DNA from: Candidatus Methylobacter titanis
GTDB taxonomy: Bacteria; Pseudomonadota; Gammaproteobacteria; Methylococcales; Methylomonadaceae
Length of the DNA: 64,000 bases
Assembly: GCA_029946125.1 (NCBI GenBank)
Contig: JAQSDX010000002.1
Span: forward strand, 1-64,000
Direction of reading: 5' to 3'
Below the pieces are notes generated by a model, which was not told where the DNA came from, did not search any database, and saw only the letters and a list, made by a program, of their open reading frames with translations. A program made the translations under genes and the position numbers. Positions 1-7,921 of this stretch are shown piece after piece; positions within the stretch are counted from its first letter, which is position 1, and each line of letters begins with the position of its first letter.

Positions 1-190
1 GTATTTTTTGCTCAACCTGAGCAAGAAGCCGCATGAATACTAGGATTGCACTTCGGAGTTGAATCCGCCTCATATTTCATGTGAAGCTTTCTAACTTTGG
101 GGCACTTATGTCAGCCGACCAGCCGGGTGGGCACATGCTGTTCGTGCCCACGCGAGCAATCTTCGGATTGACCGCAAACCCTAACTAAAC
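1..190. other. cluster of stable hairpins, possible structured RNA
   Basis: No gene is recognised here. Perfect or near-perfect hairpins follow one another: 8-24 (7-bp stem, loop ACC), 43-66 (GGATT/AATCC with an inner UUCG-type loop), 127-151 (GTGGGCAC/GTGCCCAC) and 157-170 (CAATC-TTCG-GATTG). They end at the strong terminator at 191-225. This could be the 3' part of a structured non-coding RNA read on the plus strand and cut by the window edge. A short open frame also stops at 34-36 and could be the tail of a gene outside the window. I cannot match it to a named RNA family. Confidence 0.35.
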
Positions 191-225
191 AAAACCGCCC
201 TTTGGAAACTTTGGGCGGTTTTTTT
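191..225 (+). terminator. intrinsic terminator
   Basis: AAAACCGCCC (191-200) pairs with GGGCGGTTTT (213-222) and a T-run continues to 225. It closes the transcript that contains the hairpin cluster upstream. The A-run on the other side makes it potentially bidirectional, so it may also serve the porin gene reading toward it. Confidence 0.85.
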
Positions 226-419
226 GTTCGCGAAAAACGATGGGCAAAAAAACGCTGCCCACCGATCTTCCACGTTATCCTCCCCGATGACCAATCGGGG
301 ATTCTGATCCTTTGAGAGTTCGGAACCAAGACATAAGGGTTCGCTATCCAGCCAAAGCTTGATTCTTTCTAGCTGTTGAGCAGTTATGATTTTTGGGATT
401 GTTGCAAACCGGGCAATGG

Positions 420-1670
420 TTAAAAACTGATATTCCCCTGCAACCAGATTTTTTGAGTATCGGTGCCAAATTGATCGGCATCGTAATAAGCGTATTTGGC
501 CAACAGGGAATAATGCTTGCCGAATTTTTTAGTGGCCTGAAAATCCCATTCCTTGCCGTAATGAAGGCTCCCGGTGTCATCGGTAAAATCATGGTAAACC
601 CCGGTTAACACCACGCTGCCGCGATCCAGGACGGTATGCACTGCACCGGATACATCGCGGATACCGTCTCTAGGCGTAACCAGGAATAAGTCCGCCCAAC
701 CCTGGAACGCATGGTTGGTGCCTAGCGGCGTATCAAAGGTTTTATTGAGTCCTTTGCCGTCAAGCTGTTCAACTGCCCCTTGGAAGGTGAAATTATAGGC
801 GGTAACGCCGCCCATCAGGTTGATGCGATCGGTATCGTAGTCGTTTGCGCCGTGTCCGTAATCTGTCTGATGCGCCCATTCGGCGGTATAGACCACGCCG
901 TAGTTATCACTCAGCTTTAGAGCGTCTCCCGGTTTTTGATAGTTGGTCATGCGCAAGCCGTAGGTTTGGCTGGATTTTTCATAATTTTCGCGTTCGGTAT
1001 AATCCAGCCAGTAGCCGTAACCGACCAGGTTGCCGTAATCGCCGACTTTATAACTGATGTTCAGAATCGGGGCTTCGATATTTTCGGTGGTGGAGGTAAA
1101 TGTATTGACGTTGCCGATATAGCCTGCGTTAACGGTCAGGCCGAACAGCTGTTGATTGCTGTGGGTGATCAGCACCGAATCAAAGGTGGTTTCCATCTGC
1201 CGCCAGCCGACGTTGCCGATAAAGCGGTCGTCGTCGAGCTTGATGCGTTGCCGTCCGCCTTTAATCACCGTATCGGGGATACCGGCATAGCTGAGCCATA
1301 GTTGGTTGAGTTCGCTTTTTTCAGGATCGGCAACCGTTGAGTAAGCGGTATTGCCGTTGCGCGTACTGTTGAAATCCTCCTGCATGGCCAGATTGCCTTC
1401 GTATTCGGCATAGCCCTGCAGGCCGTGAAAGGTCGGCGACAGCAAGCCTGCCCGCAGGCGTGCAGTGTTGGCATTGGCGGTTTTTTGCGGGCCTCGGTCT
1501 TGATCGACATTTTCGTAACGGTAATTCAAGTCAATCTTGACCGCGCCGTTTTTACCGTAATGATAAAAATTGAGCGCGTCTTCAACATCCTGGGTAACAC
1601 CGGCTAAGGCTGAACCGCTTACGACTAGCGCCAGTAACGATACGGGAAGTTTTGTTTTTTTCAGCGGCAT
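420..1670 (-). CDS. alginate-export-family outer-membrane porin, likely nitrate porin
   Basis: A 416-residue protein with a Sec signal peptide (about residues 1-23, ending SALAG) followed by alternating aromatic and polar stretches typical of a transmembrane beta-barrel. It ends in a terminal aromatic, GNISF. The fold resembles the alginate export (AlgE/OprD-like) porin family. It is the last gene of the nrtA-nrtB-nrtCD run on the same strand, 135 bp after nrtCD, so the likely role is passage of nitrate or nitrite across the outer membrane. Family assignment is from sequence character; substrate is inferred from context only. Confidence 0.75.
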   Translation of the reverse strand: MPLKKTKLPVSLLALVVSGSALAGVTQDVEDALNFYHYGKNGAVKIDLNYRYENVDQDRGPQKTANANTARLRAGLLSPTFHGLQGYAEYEGNLAMQEDFNSTRNGNTAYSTVADPEKSELNQLWLSYAGIPDTVIKGGRQRIKLDDDRFIGNVGWRQMETTFDSVLITHSNQQLFGLTVNAGYIGNVNTFTSTTENIEAPILNISYKVGDYGNLVGYGYWLDYTERENYEKSSQTYGLRMTNYQKPGDALKLSDNYGVVYTAEWAHQTDYGHGANDYDTDRINLMGGVTAYNFTFQGAVEQLDGKGLNKTFDTPLGTNHAFQGWADLFLVTPRDGIRDVSGAVHTVLDRGSVVLTGVYHDFTDDTGSLHYGKEWDFQATKKFGKHYSLLAKYAYYDADQFGTDTQKIWLQGNISF

Positions 1671-1703
1671 AAAGCCTCCTTTTGTGTTTAATGTTATGCA
1701 ATA

Positions 1704-1775
1704 CGTAGGATGTGCTGAACAAAGTGAAGCGCATCGTTCGCGATTGATGCGCTTCGTACCTCAGCACATCCTACG
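1704..1775. repeat. REP-like inverted repeat between porin and nrtCD
   Basis: Left arm 1704-1735 (CGTAGGATGTGCTGA... GCGCATC) is mirrored by the right arm 1746-1775 (GATGCGCTTCGTACC...CATCCTACG). It can fold into a long imperfect hairpin in the transcript between nrtCD and the porin gene. It may stabilise upstream mRNA or uncouple porin expression. Confidence 0.8.
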
Positions 1776-1805
1776 CATTGACTGTTTTTATGCTTTTTGT
1801 AGACC

Positions 1806-3749
1806 CTAATGCGTATGGTCGCACTCGGTCAGAAAGCTCAAGATGCTTTCCCGGTATTTGTAGTAATCGGGATGTTCCAGCAGGGCTTTGCGGCTGCGCG
1901 GCCTGGGCAAGTCAATGTCTTCGATTTTGCCGATTTTAGCGTGCGGGCCGTTGGTCATCATGACCACCCGGTCTGCCAGCAGGATGGCTTCGTCGACATC
2001 ATGGGTGACCACAATGGCGGTGACCTGGGTTCTGTCCCAGACTTCCATCAACACTTCCTGCAATTCCCAGCGGGTCAACGAATCCAGCATGCCGAACGGC
2101 TCGTCCAGCAACAGCAGCTTGGGCGATAAGGCGAAGGCGCGGGCGATGCCGACGCGCTGGCGCATGCCGTTGGACATGTCGGCGGCTTTTTTGTACAGCG
2201 AGTCGCCCAAACCGACGCGGGTCAGGTAATAGCTGACGATGTCATTGCGTTCCGATTTGGCCGCATGGGGATAGACCTTATCAACGCCCAACATCACGTT
2301 TTCGAATGCGGTCAGCCAGGGAAACAGGCTGGGCGCCTGAAACACCACGCCGCGATCGGGACCTGCGCTGTCAACTTCCTTGTTGTCCAGGATAATAACG
2401 CCTTCGGAGATGCTGTTTAAACCGGCGGTCATCGATAGCACCGTGGATTTACCGCAGCCGGAATGGCCGATGATCGAGATGAATTCGCCTTTTTTCATTT
2501 TCAGGTCGAAACCGTCCACGACCTTAACCGAACTGTTGCCGTCAGGGGTTGGATAAATTTTACACAGCTTTGAAAATTCCAGATAACGCGGGCGAGCTAC
2601 CTCATCCTGTGTGGGTTTTATCGCCAGGGATGGTGTGTATGCCGCAAGTCTGCCGGGAGCAGACGCGGCGATCGCCAGGGATGGTGTGTATGCCGCAAGT
2701 CTGCCGGGAGCAGACGCGGCGATCGCCAGGGATGGTGTGTATGCCGCAAGGTTGCCGGGAGCAGGCACGGCGATCGCCAGGGATGGTGTGAATGCCGCAA
2801 GCCTGCCGGGAGCAGGCGCGGCGAAGGCCGAATAAGCACGATTCCAGTCACTGTCGGTGTTAGGTTTTATTTTGGGCAGGACGATTTTATCAGCGCCTAA
2901 AGTCTGGTTTTTTGCGCTGCCGATGTCCATTAAATAACGGGTTATTTCGGCGCGTAAGCGTTTAAACTCGGGGTTATGGTTTAACGCGGTCCGGTCTCTG
3001 GGACGCTCGATATTGACCGGAAAATCCGGGCCGAAGGTCGCATCGGGGCCGGGATTAAGCGGAATAACCCGATCCGCCATATAGATGGCTTCATCGACAT
3101 CGTTGGTAATCAGGATGACGGTTTTCTTTTCCTGTTCCCAGATTTGCAAAATCTCATCCTGCAAGTTACCGCGCGTCAACGCATCCAGCGCACTGAGCGG
3201 TTCGTCCAGCAACAAAATATCGGGACTGGCCGCTAAGGCGCGGGCGACATTGACCCGTTGACGCATGCCGCCGGACAGCTCGGCGGGTTTTTTCGCCATC
3301 GCCGCGCCGAGATTGACCATCCTGACGTACTTTTCGGTATGTGCGCGACGCTGATCGGCAGGCCAGTGTTTGAATATCTGATCGACCGCCAGCGCCACGT
3401 TTTCGAACACCGTCAGCCACGGCATCAGCGAGTAGTTTTGGAACACCACGCCGCGATCCGGTCCCGGCGAGGTAATCGGTGATCCTTGTTTTAGCACCTC
3501 GCCGCTGTCGGCCTGAATCAACCCGGCAATCGTTGAAATCAGCGTGGTTTTGCCGCTGCCGGAAAAACCGACAATGGCGACGAATTCGCCTGCTTTAATG
3601 CTCAGGTTGATATTGTTGAGTATGGATGCCGCACCATAGCTTTTGCACACCGCCTTTAATTCGAGTAAAGGCTGGTAGGCGTCATTCGATGGCGCAGGCG
3701 GGTTATTTTGCATGTGTTTATTGACAATGTTGAGGTTCAAGACGGACAT
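1806..3749 (-). CDS. nrtCD: nitrate ABC transporter, two fused ATP-binding domains (NrtC/NrtD-like)
   Basis: A 647-residue protein with two complete ABC ATPase domains in tandem, where most nitrate/sulfonate/taurine-type transporters use one domain per chain. Domain 1 (about 27-270) has Walker [11 protein letters not shown]-loop [10 protein letters not shown], signature LSGGMRQRV and Walker [13 protein letters not shown]. Domain 2 (about 395-647) has Walker [20 protein letters not shown], a degenerate signature MSNGMRQRV and [12 protein letters not shown]. The degenerate second signature suggests one strong and one weak ATP site. The linker (about residues 309-377) is built of 17-residue repeats [17 protein letters not shown], encoded by 51-bp DNA repeats. 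It sits between nrtB and the porin gene. Confidence 0.9.
   Translation of the reverse strand: MSVLNLNIVNKHMQNNPPAPSNDAYQPLLELKAVCKSYGAASILNNINLSIKAGEFVAIVGFSGSGKTTLISTIAGLIQADSGEVLKQGSPITSPGPDRGVVFQNYSLMPWLTVFENVALAVDQIFKHWPADQRRAHTEKYVRMVNLGAAMAKKPAELSGGMRQRVNVARALAASPDILLLDEPLSALDALTRGNLQDEILQIWEQEKKTVILITNDVDEAIYMADRVIPLNPGPDATFGPDFPVNIERPRDRTALNHNPEFKRLRAEITRYLMDIGSAKNQTLGADKIVLPKIKPNTDSDWNRAYSAFAAPAPGRLAAFTPSLAIAVPAPGNLAAYTPSLAIAASAPGRLAAYTPSLAIAASAPGRLAAYTPSLAIKPTQDEVARPRYLEFSKLCKIYPTPDGNSSVKVVDGFDLKMKKGEFISIIGHSGCGKSTVLSMTAGLNSISEGVIILDNKEVDSAGPDRGVVFQAPSLFPWLTAFENVMLGVDKVYPHAAKSERNDIVSYYLTRVGLGDSLYKKAADMSNGMRQRVGIARAFALSPKLLLLDEPFGMLDSLTRWELQEVLMEVWDRTQVTAIVVTHDVDEAILLADRVVMMTNGPHAKIGKIEDIDLPRPRSRKALLEHPDYYKYRESILSFLTECDHTH
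2620..2825. repeat. four 51-bp tandem repeats inside nrtCD
   Basis: Cores starting ATCGCCAGGGATGGTGTG begin at 2620, 2671, 2722 and 2773, exactly 51 bp apart, which is 17 codons. The unit contains a GCGATCGC palindrome at the junctions. The later copies drift slightly (for example AATGCCGC in the fourth). The array lies exactly in the linker between the two ATPase domains and keeps the frame. A related copy occurs in recO at 33880-33905 in the opposite orientation. Confidence 0.95.
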
Positions 3750-3806
3750 CTCGGCTCCTGGTTAGACATAGAAAAAGCAGTTGTCCACGAAAGCGAGGTC
3801 ATGATT

Positions 3807-3863
3807 GTGGGGGCGACTTGCGTCGCCGATTGTTACTGTCTGGGCGACTTGCGTCGCCCCCAC
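3807..3863. repeat. REP-like palindromes in the nrtB-nrtCD gap
   Basis: Two units GGGGGCGACTTGCGTCGCC and GGGCGACTTGCGTCGCCCCC, each self-complementary, and the pair is also inverted so that GTGGGGGC at one end matches GCCCCCAC at the other. Related units are at 52076-52213, 19518-19540 and, inside lnt, 41169-41215. Confidence 0.85.
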
Positions 3864-3897
3864 ATCAGTATTTTTCGTGCTTTTCGCGGATAAATAA

Positions 3898-4914
3898 TTA
3901 AAGCGTTCTACCAAAAGAGAATAGGTTTTGTAGTGACTGCATGATGCGGTCCAACGCAAAGCCGATCAGTCCGATGGTAAACACTGCGACCATAATTCTT
4001 CCTAAGGAGTTGGAACTGCCGTTCTGGAATTCATCCCAGACGAATTTACCCAACCCCGGATTTTGCGCCAGCATTTCCGCAGCGATTAACACCATCCAAC
4101 CGACGCCCAAGGACAAGCGCATGCCGGTGAAAATGTAAGGCAACGCGGACGGCAAAATGATCTTCCTGATTTGGGTGCTCCAGCCAAGGCGCAACACCTT
4201 ACCGACATTGATCAGGTCCTTGTCTATCGATGACACGCCGATGGCGGTATTGATCAGCGTCGGCCACAGCGAACACAGCGTGACGGTAACGGCAGAAGTC
4301 AGAAAAGATTTTTCAAACCAGGAGTCATCGCCGGTCACATACACGGCGCTGACTACCAGCGTGACAATCGGCAGCCAGGCCAATGGCGATACCGGTTTAA
4401 AAATCTGCACCAGCGGATTGATCGCGGTGCTAAACACCGGACTCATGCCGCAGAACAGACCTAGCGGTACGGCGATCAGTGTGGCAATGACAAAGCCTGC
4501 AAACACCGTGTACAGACTGGTATAAATCTTATCCAGATAGGTAGCCTGGCCGTTATAGGGACGGATTTTGATTTGGGCATTGGGATCTTCGGCACGTTTT
4601 TGCTCATTGCGGGTTTGCTGGCGCTGGTAATACTCGGCTTCTTTAGCGCGTTCGGCGTAATGATCGTCAAGCAATCCGCCTGCTTCGTGCCACACCGCGA
4701 CCGGCCCGGGAATAGTGCCCAGACTGGTGTTAACCTTGGATGCGGAAAAGCTCCACAGTCCAAGGAAAATCATAAAAGCGAGTATCGGCACGCCCATGAT
4801 CAGCCACAGTTGGCGGATTTGCAGCGAGGGATTCTCTCCGGCCGCTATTTTTGCCAGAGGAACAAACCAGGTGAGTCCGGTTATGTTTAAAAATTTGATC
4901 AGTTGGTTATGCAT
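3898..4914 (-). CDS. nrtB: nitrate ABC transporter permease
   Basis: A 338-residue inner-membrane protein of the NrtB/SsuC/TauC permease type. One transmembrane segment lies near residues 36-56, then a hydrophilic stretch (about 60-125), then the BPD_transp_1-type core with five to six helices. A cytoplasmic coupling-loop region (near LRLGWSTQIRKIILPSALPYIFTGMRLSLGVGWMV) contacts the ATPase in this family. It is encoded between nrtA and nrtCD; each gap is 130-150 bp and holds a palindromic repeat. It should form the channel with the fused NrtCD ATPase. Confidence 0.93.
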   Translation of the reverse strand: MHNQLIKFLNITGLTWFVPLAKIAAGENPSLQIRQLWLIMGVPILAFMIFLGLWSFSASKVNTSLGTIPGPVAVWHEAGGLLDDHYAERAKEAEYYQRQQTRNEQKRAEDPNAQIKIRPYNGQATYLDKIYTSLYTVFAGFVIATLIAVPLGLFCGMSPVFSTAINPLVQIFKPVSPLAWLPIVTLVVSAVYVTGDDSWFEKSFLTSAVTVTLCSLWPTLINTAIGVSSIDKDLINVGKVLRLGWSTQIRKIILPSALPYIFTGMRLSLGVGWMVLIAAEMLAQNPGLGKFVWDEFQNGSSNSLGRIMVAVFTIGLIGFALDRIMQSLQNLFSFGRTL

Positions 4915-4995
4915 GGTCGGTACCTCTAAAAGCAGGTGGTAAAAAAAGGTTAAAGGTAAAAAAGGTGCTGCATCCTTGCGCTAACTCAACTTAGT

Positions 4996-5025
4996 ATCGT
5001 TCCCACGCCGGAGCGTGGGAACGAT
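4996..5025. repeat. perfect palindromic repeat in the nrtA-nrtB gap
   Basis: ATCGTTCCCACGC, a short CGGA loop region, then GCGTGGGAACGAT: a perfect 13-bp stem. The same family, less perfect, occurs at 15372-15424 upstream of nirB. In the mRNA it would form a strong hairpin directly after nrtA, which could protect the abundant binding-protein message from 3' decay. Confidence 0.85.
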
Positions 5026-5045
5026 GTCAATGCTGCAAATATCAA

Positions 5046-6437
5046 CTACTCGACTACCTTGCCGCCGACCACTTTTTGCTTGCCCTTAAGACCGATAGCA
5101 AATTTACTCAGATACTCATTAGGCTGGGTCGCGTCGAAACTGATACCGTCAATAAAGTCGGCGCTGGGCGGTTTGATGCCGGTTTCGTTGTCGGCAGGAA
5201 AATCACTGGTTTTGGCCTTGCCTTCGGCAACCAAGGCCTTTGCCGCAGCCATGTATATATCAGGGCGATACACTTTTTTAGCGGTTTCCAGATACCATGA
5301 ATCAGGTTTGAATTCGTTGATTTGCCCCCAGCGGCGCATTTGAGTCAGACTCCAGACCGCATCGCTGTAGTAAGGATAAGAACCGTTATGGCGGAAGAAC
5401 ACGTTGAAATCAGGCAAGTCGCGTTTGTCGCCTTTTTCATATTCGAAGGTGCCGTTCATGCTGTTGGCAAGAACCTCATAATCAGCGCCGACATATTGTT
5501 TTTGCGCCAACATTTCCACGCTTTCATTGCGGTTTTTGTTGTTTTCGGCATCCAGCCACATCGCTGCGCGAATCAGGGCTTTGATGACCGCTTTGTGGGT
5601 ATTGGGGTTTTTGTCCGCCCATTCTTTAGTCACGCCAAAGATTTTTTCAGCACTGTTCTTCATCAGTTCATAATCACTGATGACCGGCACGCCGATGCCT
5701 TTGAATACCGCTTGCTGGTTCCACGGTTCGCCAACGCAGTAGCCGGCAATCGTGCCTGAATCCATGGTGGCCGGCATTTGCGGCGGCGGCGTGACCGACA
5801 GCATGGCTTCGGCGTCGATCTGGCCGGAAGTATCTTCAGGCGGTGCGTAAAAACCGGGTTTAATACCACCGGCCGCCAGCCAGTAACGTAACTTCATATT
5901 GTGCGTGCCGACCGGGAAAGTCATCGCCATGTTGAAAGGCTTACCCGCACTTTTGTATTTTTCCAGCACCGGTTTTAAGGTATCCGCTTTGATCGGGTGA
6001 ACCAGCTTGCCGTCTTTCACCGGAATCTGCGGCTTCATTTGCTTCCAGACCTCGTTGGATACGGTAATCGCATCGCCGTTTAAGGTCATGGTGAAGGCGC
6101 TGACAATATCGGCTTTGGTGCCGTAGCCGATGGCGGTGCCAAAGGGCAGGGTTGCCAGCATATGCGCTCCATCCAGTTCGCCGCCTATCACCCGATCCAG
6201 CAACACTTTCCAGTTGGCTTGCGCTTCCACTTGCACGGAAAGACCTTCATCATCGAAATAGCCTTTTTCCAAGGCAACCGCTAAAGGAGCCATATCGGTC
6301 AGTTTGATGAAGCCGAGTTTGAGGCTGTCTTTTTCCAGCTTTTCAGCCGCATTGGCACTTAAGCTAAAGGTTAATAGAGATGCAGCAGTTAATGCCGCAG
6401 CCAGTTTCTTAATAATCACTATCCGGGTTTGTTTCAT
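5046..6437 (-). CDS. nrtA: periplasmic nitrate-binding protein
   Basis: A 463-residue NrtA-family solute-binding protein with a signal peptide (MKQTRIVIIKKLAAALTAAS ... ANA). I chose the ATG at 6437, not the longer frame to 6503: it has a GAGG ribosome site (GATGAGGTCATC) right before it. The longer frame would start within the leader terminator. Typical features include KLGFIKLTDMAPLAVALEKG near the N-terminus and the GYCVGEPWN stretch shared by NrtA, NasS and CynA. It is the first gene of the uptake operon, preceded by an ANTAR-type leader and a sigma-54 promoter. Confidence 0.94.
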   Translation of the reverse strand: MKQTRIVIIKKLAAALTAASLLTFSLSANAAEKLEKDSLKLGFIKLTDMAPLAVALEKGYFDDEGLSVQVEAQANWKVLLDRVIGGELDGAHMLATLPFGTAIGYGTKADIVSAFTMTLNGDAITVSNEVWKQMKPQIPVKDGKLVHPIKADTLKPVLEKYKSAGKPFNMAMTFPVGTHNMKLRYWLAAGGIKPGFYAPPEDTSGQIDAEAMLSVTPPPQMPATMDSGTIAGYCVGEPWNQQAVFKGIGVPVISDYELMKNSAEKIFGVTKEWADKNPNTHKAVIKALIRAAMWLDAENNKNRNESVEMLAQKQYVGADYEVLANSMNGTFEYEKGDKRDLPDFNVFFRHNGSYPYYSDAVWSLTQMRRWGQINEFKPDSWYLETAKKVYRPDIYMAAAKALVAEGKAKTSDFPADNETGIKPPSADFIDGISFDATQPNEYLSKFAIGLKGKQKVVGGKVVE

Positions 6438-6467
6438 GATGACCTCATCAAGCTGAAAAAATCGAGC

Positions 6468-6582
6468 AAAAAAAAGCGTCGCCAAACAGAATGTCCGATG
6501 CACTCAGTCCGGTTAGACGCCTTTGTCAATATGGTTCGCCGTTGAACCAAGATTTTTTTAGTGCTCCGCCATTGGAGCCTTA
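6468..6582 (-). promoter_or_regulatory. ANTAR-type antitermination leader of nrtA
   Basis: Read on the minus strand, hairpin P1 (6578-6563) is GCTCC, loop AATGGC, GGAGC. Hairpin P2 (6548-6533) is GGTTC, loop AACGGC, GAACC. Both have 5-bp stems and six-base loops with A at position 1 and G at position 4, the known ANTAR recognition pattern. P2 is followed by GCGTC (6520-6516), a 35-nt intervening stretch, GACGC (6480-6476) and eight Ts (6475-6468), an intrinsic terminator about 30 bp before the nrtA start. The predicted start from the sigma-54 promoter (about 6582) falls 4 nt before P1. NasT, encoded nearby, is the obvious partner. Confidence 0.85.
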
Positions 6583-6592
6583 TCCTGTTAAA

Positions 6593-6608
6593 AGCAAACG
6601 TTATGCCA
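6593..6608 (-). promoter_or_regulatory. sigma-54 promoter of nrtA
   Basis: On the minus strand the sequence is TGGCAT-AACGT-TTGCTT. The GG (6607-6606) and GC (6595-6594) are separated by exactly 10 bases, as in -24/-12 promoters. The predicted start is near 6582, immediately before the P1 hairpin of the leader, which supports both calls. Confidence 0.8.
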
Positions 6609-6738
6609 AAATCGCCTGTTAGCTGTTTTTATAAGGTTTGTTTAATAAATACAGTTTGTTATGTCTTGTCTTTGGGCTGGGAATGAGAGTAAGGCTGTTG
6701 CAGACAACGCATCGAATCTGGGCGATTTCCCGGTGTTA

Positions 6739-6755
6739 TGCACCAATTGAGTTCT
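6739..6755. promoter_or_regulatory. NtrC-like half-site upstream of nrtA
   Basis: TGCACCAATTGAGTTCT. The left half TGCACC matches the NtrC consensus arm; the right half is poor. Nearly the same 16-mer (TGCACCAATCTAGTTC) lies upstream of nirB. It is about 157-173 bp upstream of the predicted nrtA start, a workable enhancer distance. It could also serve the divergent GAF gene. Confidence 0.5.
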
Positions 6756-6948
6756 TTTAATGGGGCATGTCGTGGGCGATTTCCCCCTAAATACCGATAA
6801 GGCACGGCGGTTTTATCCTGTTTCTGCAATCCGGCATAGAATCTGCATCGTCAGAGCAGTTGTCGGCTTCTAACCTAAACCGGGAGAGTTGAGACCCTTG
6901 TGGGAGCGGCGTCCACATTGACATAACGCCCTATGCGACTCATTCAAC

Positions 6949-7866
6949 ATGAATACATTTATTAAAGTAACGGAAATCTGGCTGCCGACAAAAGACCGTA
7001 CCCGATTGGAATTTGGTGCCGGACTGTACGGCGCCTTGACTGAGTTTCGCGTCGCCAGCGAAAAGGAATCCTTCGCTTATGACGAAGGTTTGCCCGGCAA
7101 AGCATGGGCTGCCGGTCATCCTGTGGTATTAACGGCATTCGATCATTCTTATTTCAAACGAACACCATCGGCTAAAAAGGCCGGTTTAACCTGCGGTATT
7201 GCCCTGCCTATTTTTTCAGGCGAGTTTCTGATGGCTGTAGTGGTTTTTTTGTGTGGGGACGATCAACACCATGCCGGCGCCATAGAAGTGTGGAGTAACA
7301 GTTTGGAAAGCAATGCCGAGCTGGCTGTTATTGACGGCTATTACGGTACGCTGGATGATTTTGAACGTATATCCAGAAACATCAAATTCACCAGCGGTTC
7401 CGGTTTGCCTGGACAGGTATGGGCAACAGGCATGCCTATGCTTATAGAAGATATGGGGCTTGCTGCTGTTTTTATCCGAAACGCGGATGCCGGAAAAGCC
7501 GGGATAACCACGGCGCTAGGTATTCCGGTTTCGGTGGTTGCCAATCAGGTTTACATCATGACCTTTTTATCGGCCAAAGCGACGCCAATTGCCCAACGGT
7601 TACAGATATGGGTGCCGGATCAAAGCGGGCAGTATTTGGTGTGCCAGTCGGGATACAGCAAACAAAATGATGAACTGGCCGAAATATTTGAAACCGTCTC
7701 GGTGCGCAAAGGCGAGGGATTATTGGGTAGAGTCTGGTTGACCGGGGTTCCGGCTATCCGAAATAACTCAGATGGCGCTGTGGTAGAAGGCCGCTTGAAT
7801 TCGATGCTGGCAATGCCGGTGATAGACGCTGGAAAGCTGAAAGCAGTGGTTACTTTTTTATTTTAG
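6949..7866 (+). CDS. three-module GAF-like sensor protein next to the nitrate genes
   Basis: A 305-residue soluble protein. The motif G-L-x-G-x-x-W-x-x-G-x-P occurs three times at residues 47, 152 and 257 (GLPGKAWAAGHP, GLPGQVWATGMP, GLLGRVWLTGVP), exactly 105 residues apart. The protein is therefore three tandem GAF-like modules with no output domain. It is divergent from nrtA and convergent with nasT. I infer a sensory partner for the nitrate locus, perhaps taking the place of NasS as NasT's control protein, but nothing in the sequence shows its ligand. Shine-Dalgarno support for the ATG is weak. Confidence 0.7.
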   Translation: MNTFIKVTEIWLPTKDRTRLEFGAGLYGALTEFRVASEKESFAYDEGLPGKAWAAGHPVVLTAFDHSYFKRTPSAKKAGLTCGIALPIFSGEFLMAVVVFLCGDDQHHAGAIEVWSNSLESNAELAVIDGYYGTLDDFERISRNIKFTSGSGLPGQVWATGMPMLIEDMGLAAVFIRNADAGKAGITTALGIPVSVVANQVYIMTFLSAKATPIAQRLQIWVPDQSGQYLVCQSGYSKQNDELAEIFETVSVRKGEGLLGRVWLTGVPAIRNNSDGAVVEGRLNSMLAMPVIDAGKLKAVVTFLF

Positions 7867-7921
7867 CCAAGGAGACTTGCCGCACGCGGCTGGGTTGCAT
7901 CTTTTCGCACCCCAACATTCA

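Noticed and set aside
2620-2825. CRISPR-like array
   Set aside because: Units are contiguous 51-bp tandem repeats with no unique spacers, inside a coding frame.
2549-2851. Plus- and minus-strand frames with repeated [15 protein letters not shown] text
   Set aside because: They are shadows of the 51-bp repeat array inside nrtCD.
6788-6810. Second sigma-54 promoter (GGCACGGCGG) for the GAF gene
   Set aside because: The GG is not followed by GC at the required 10-base spacing.
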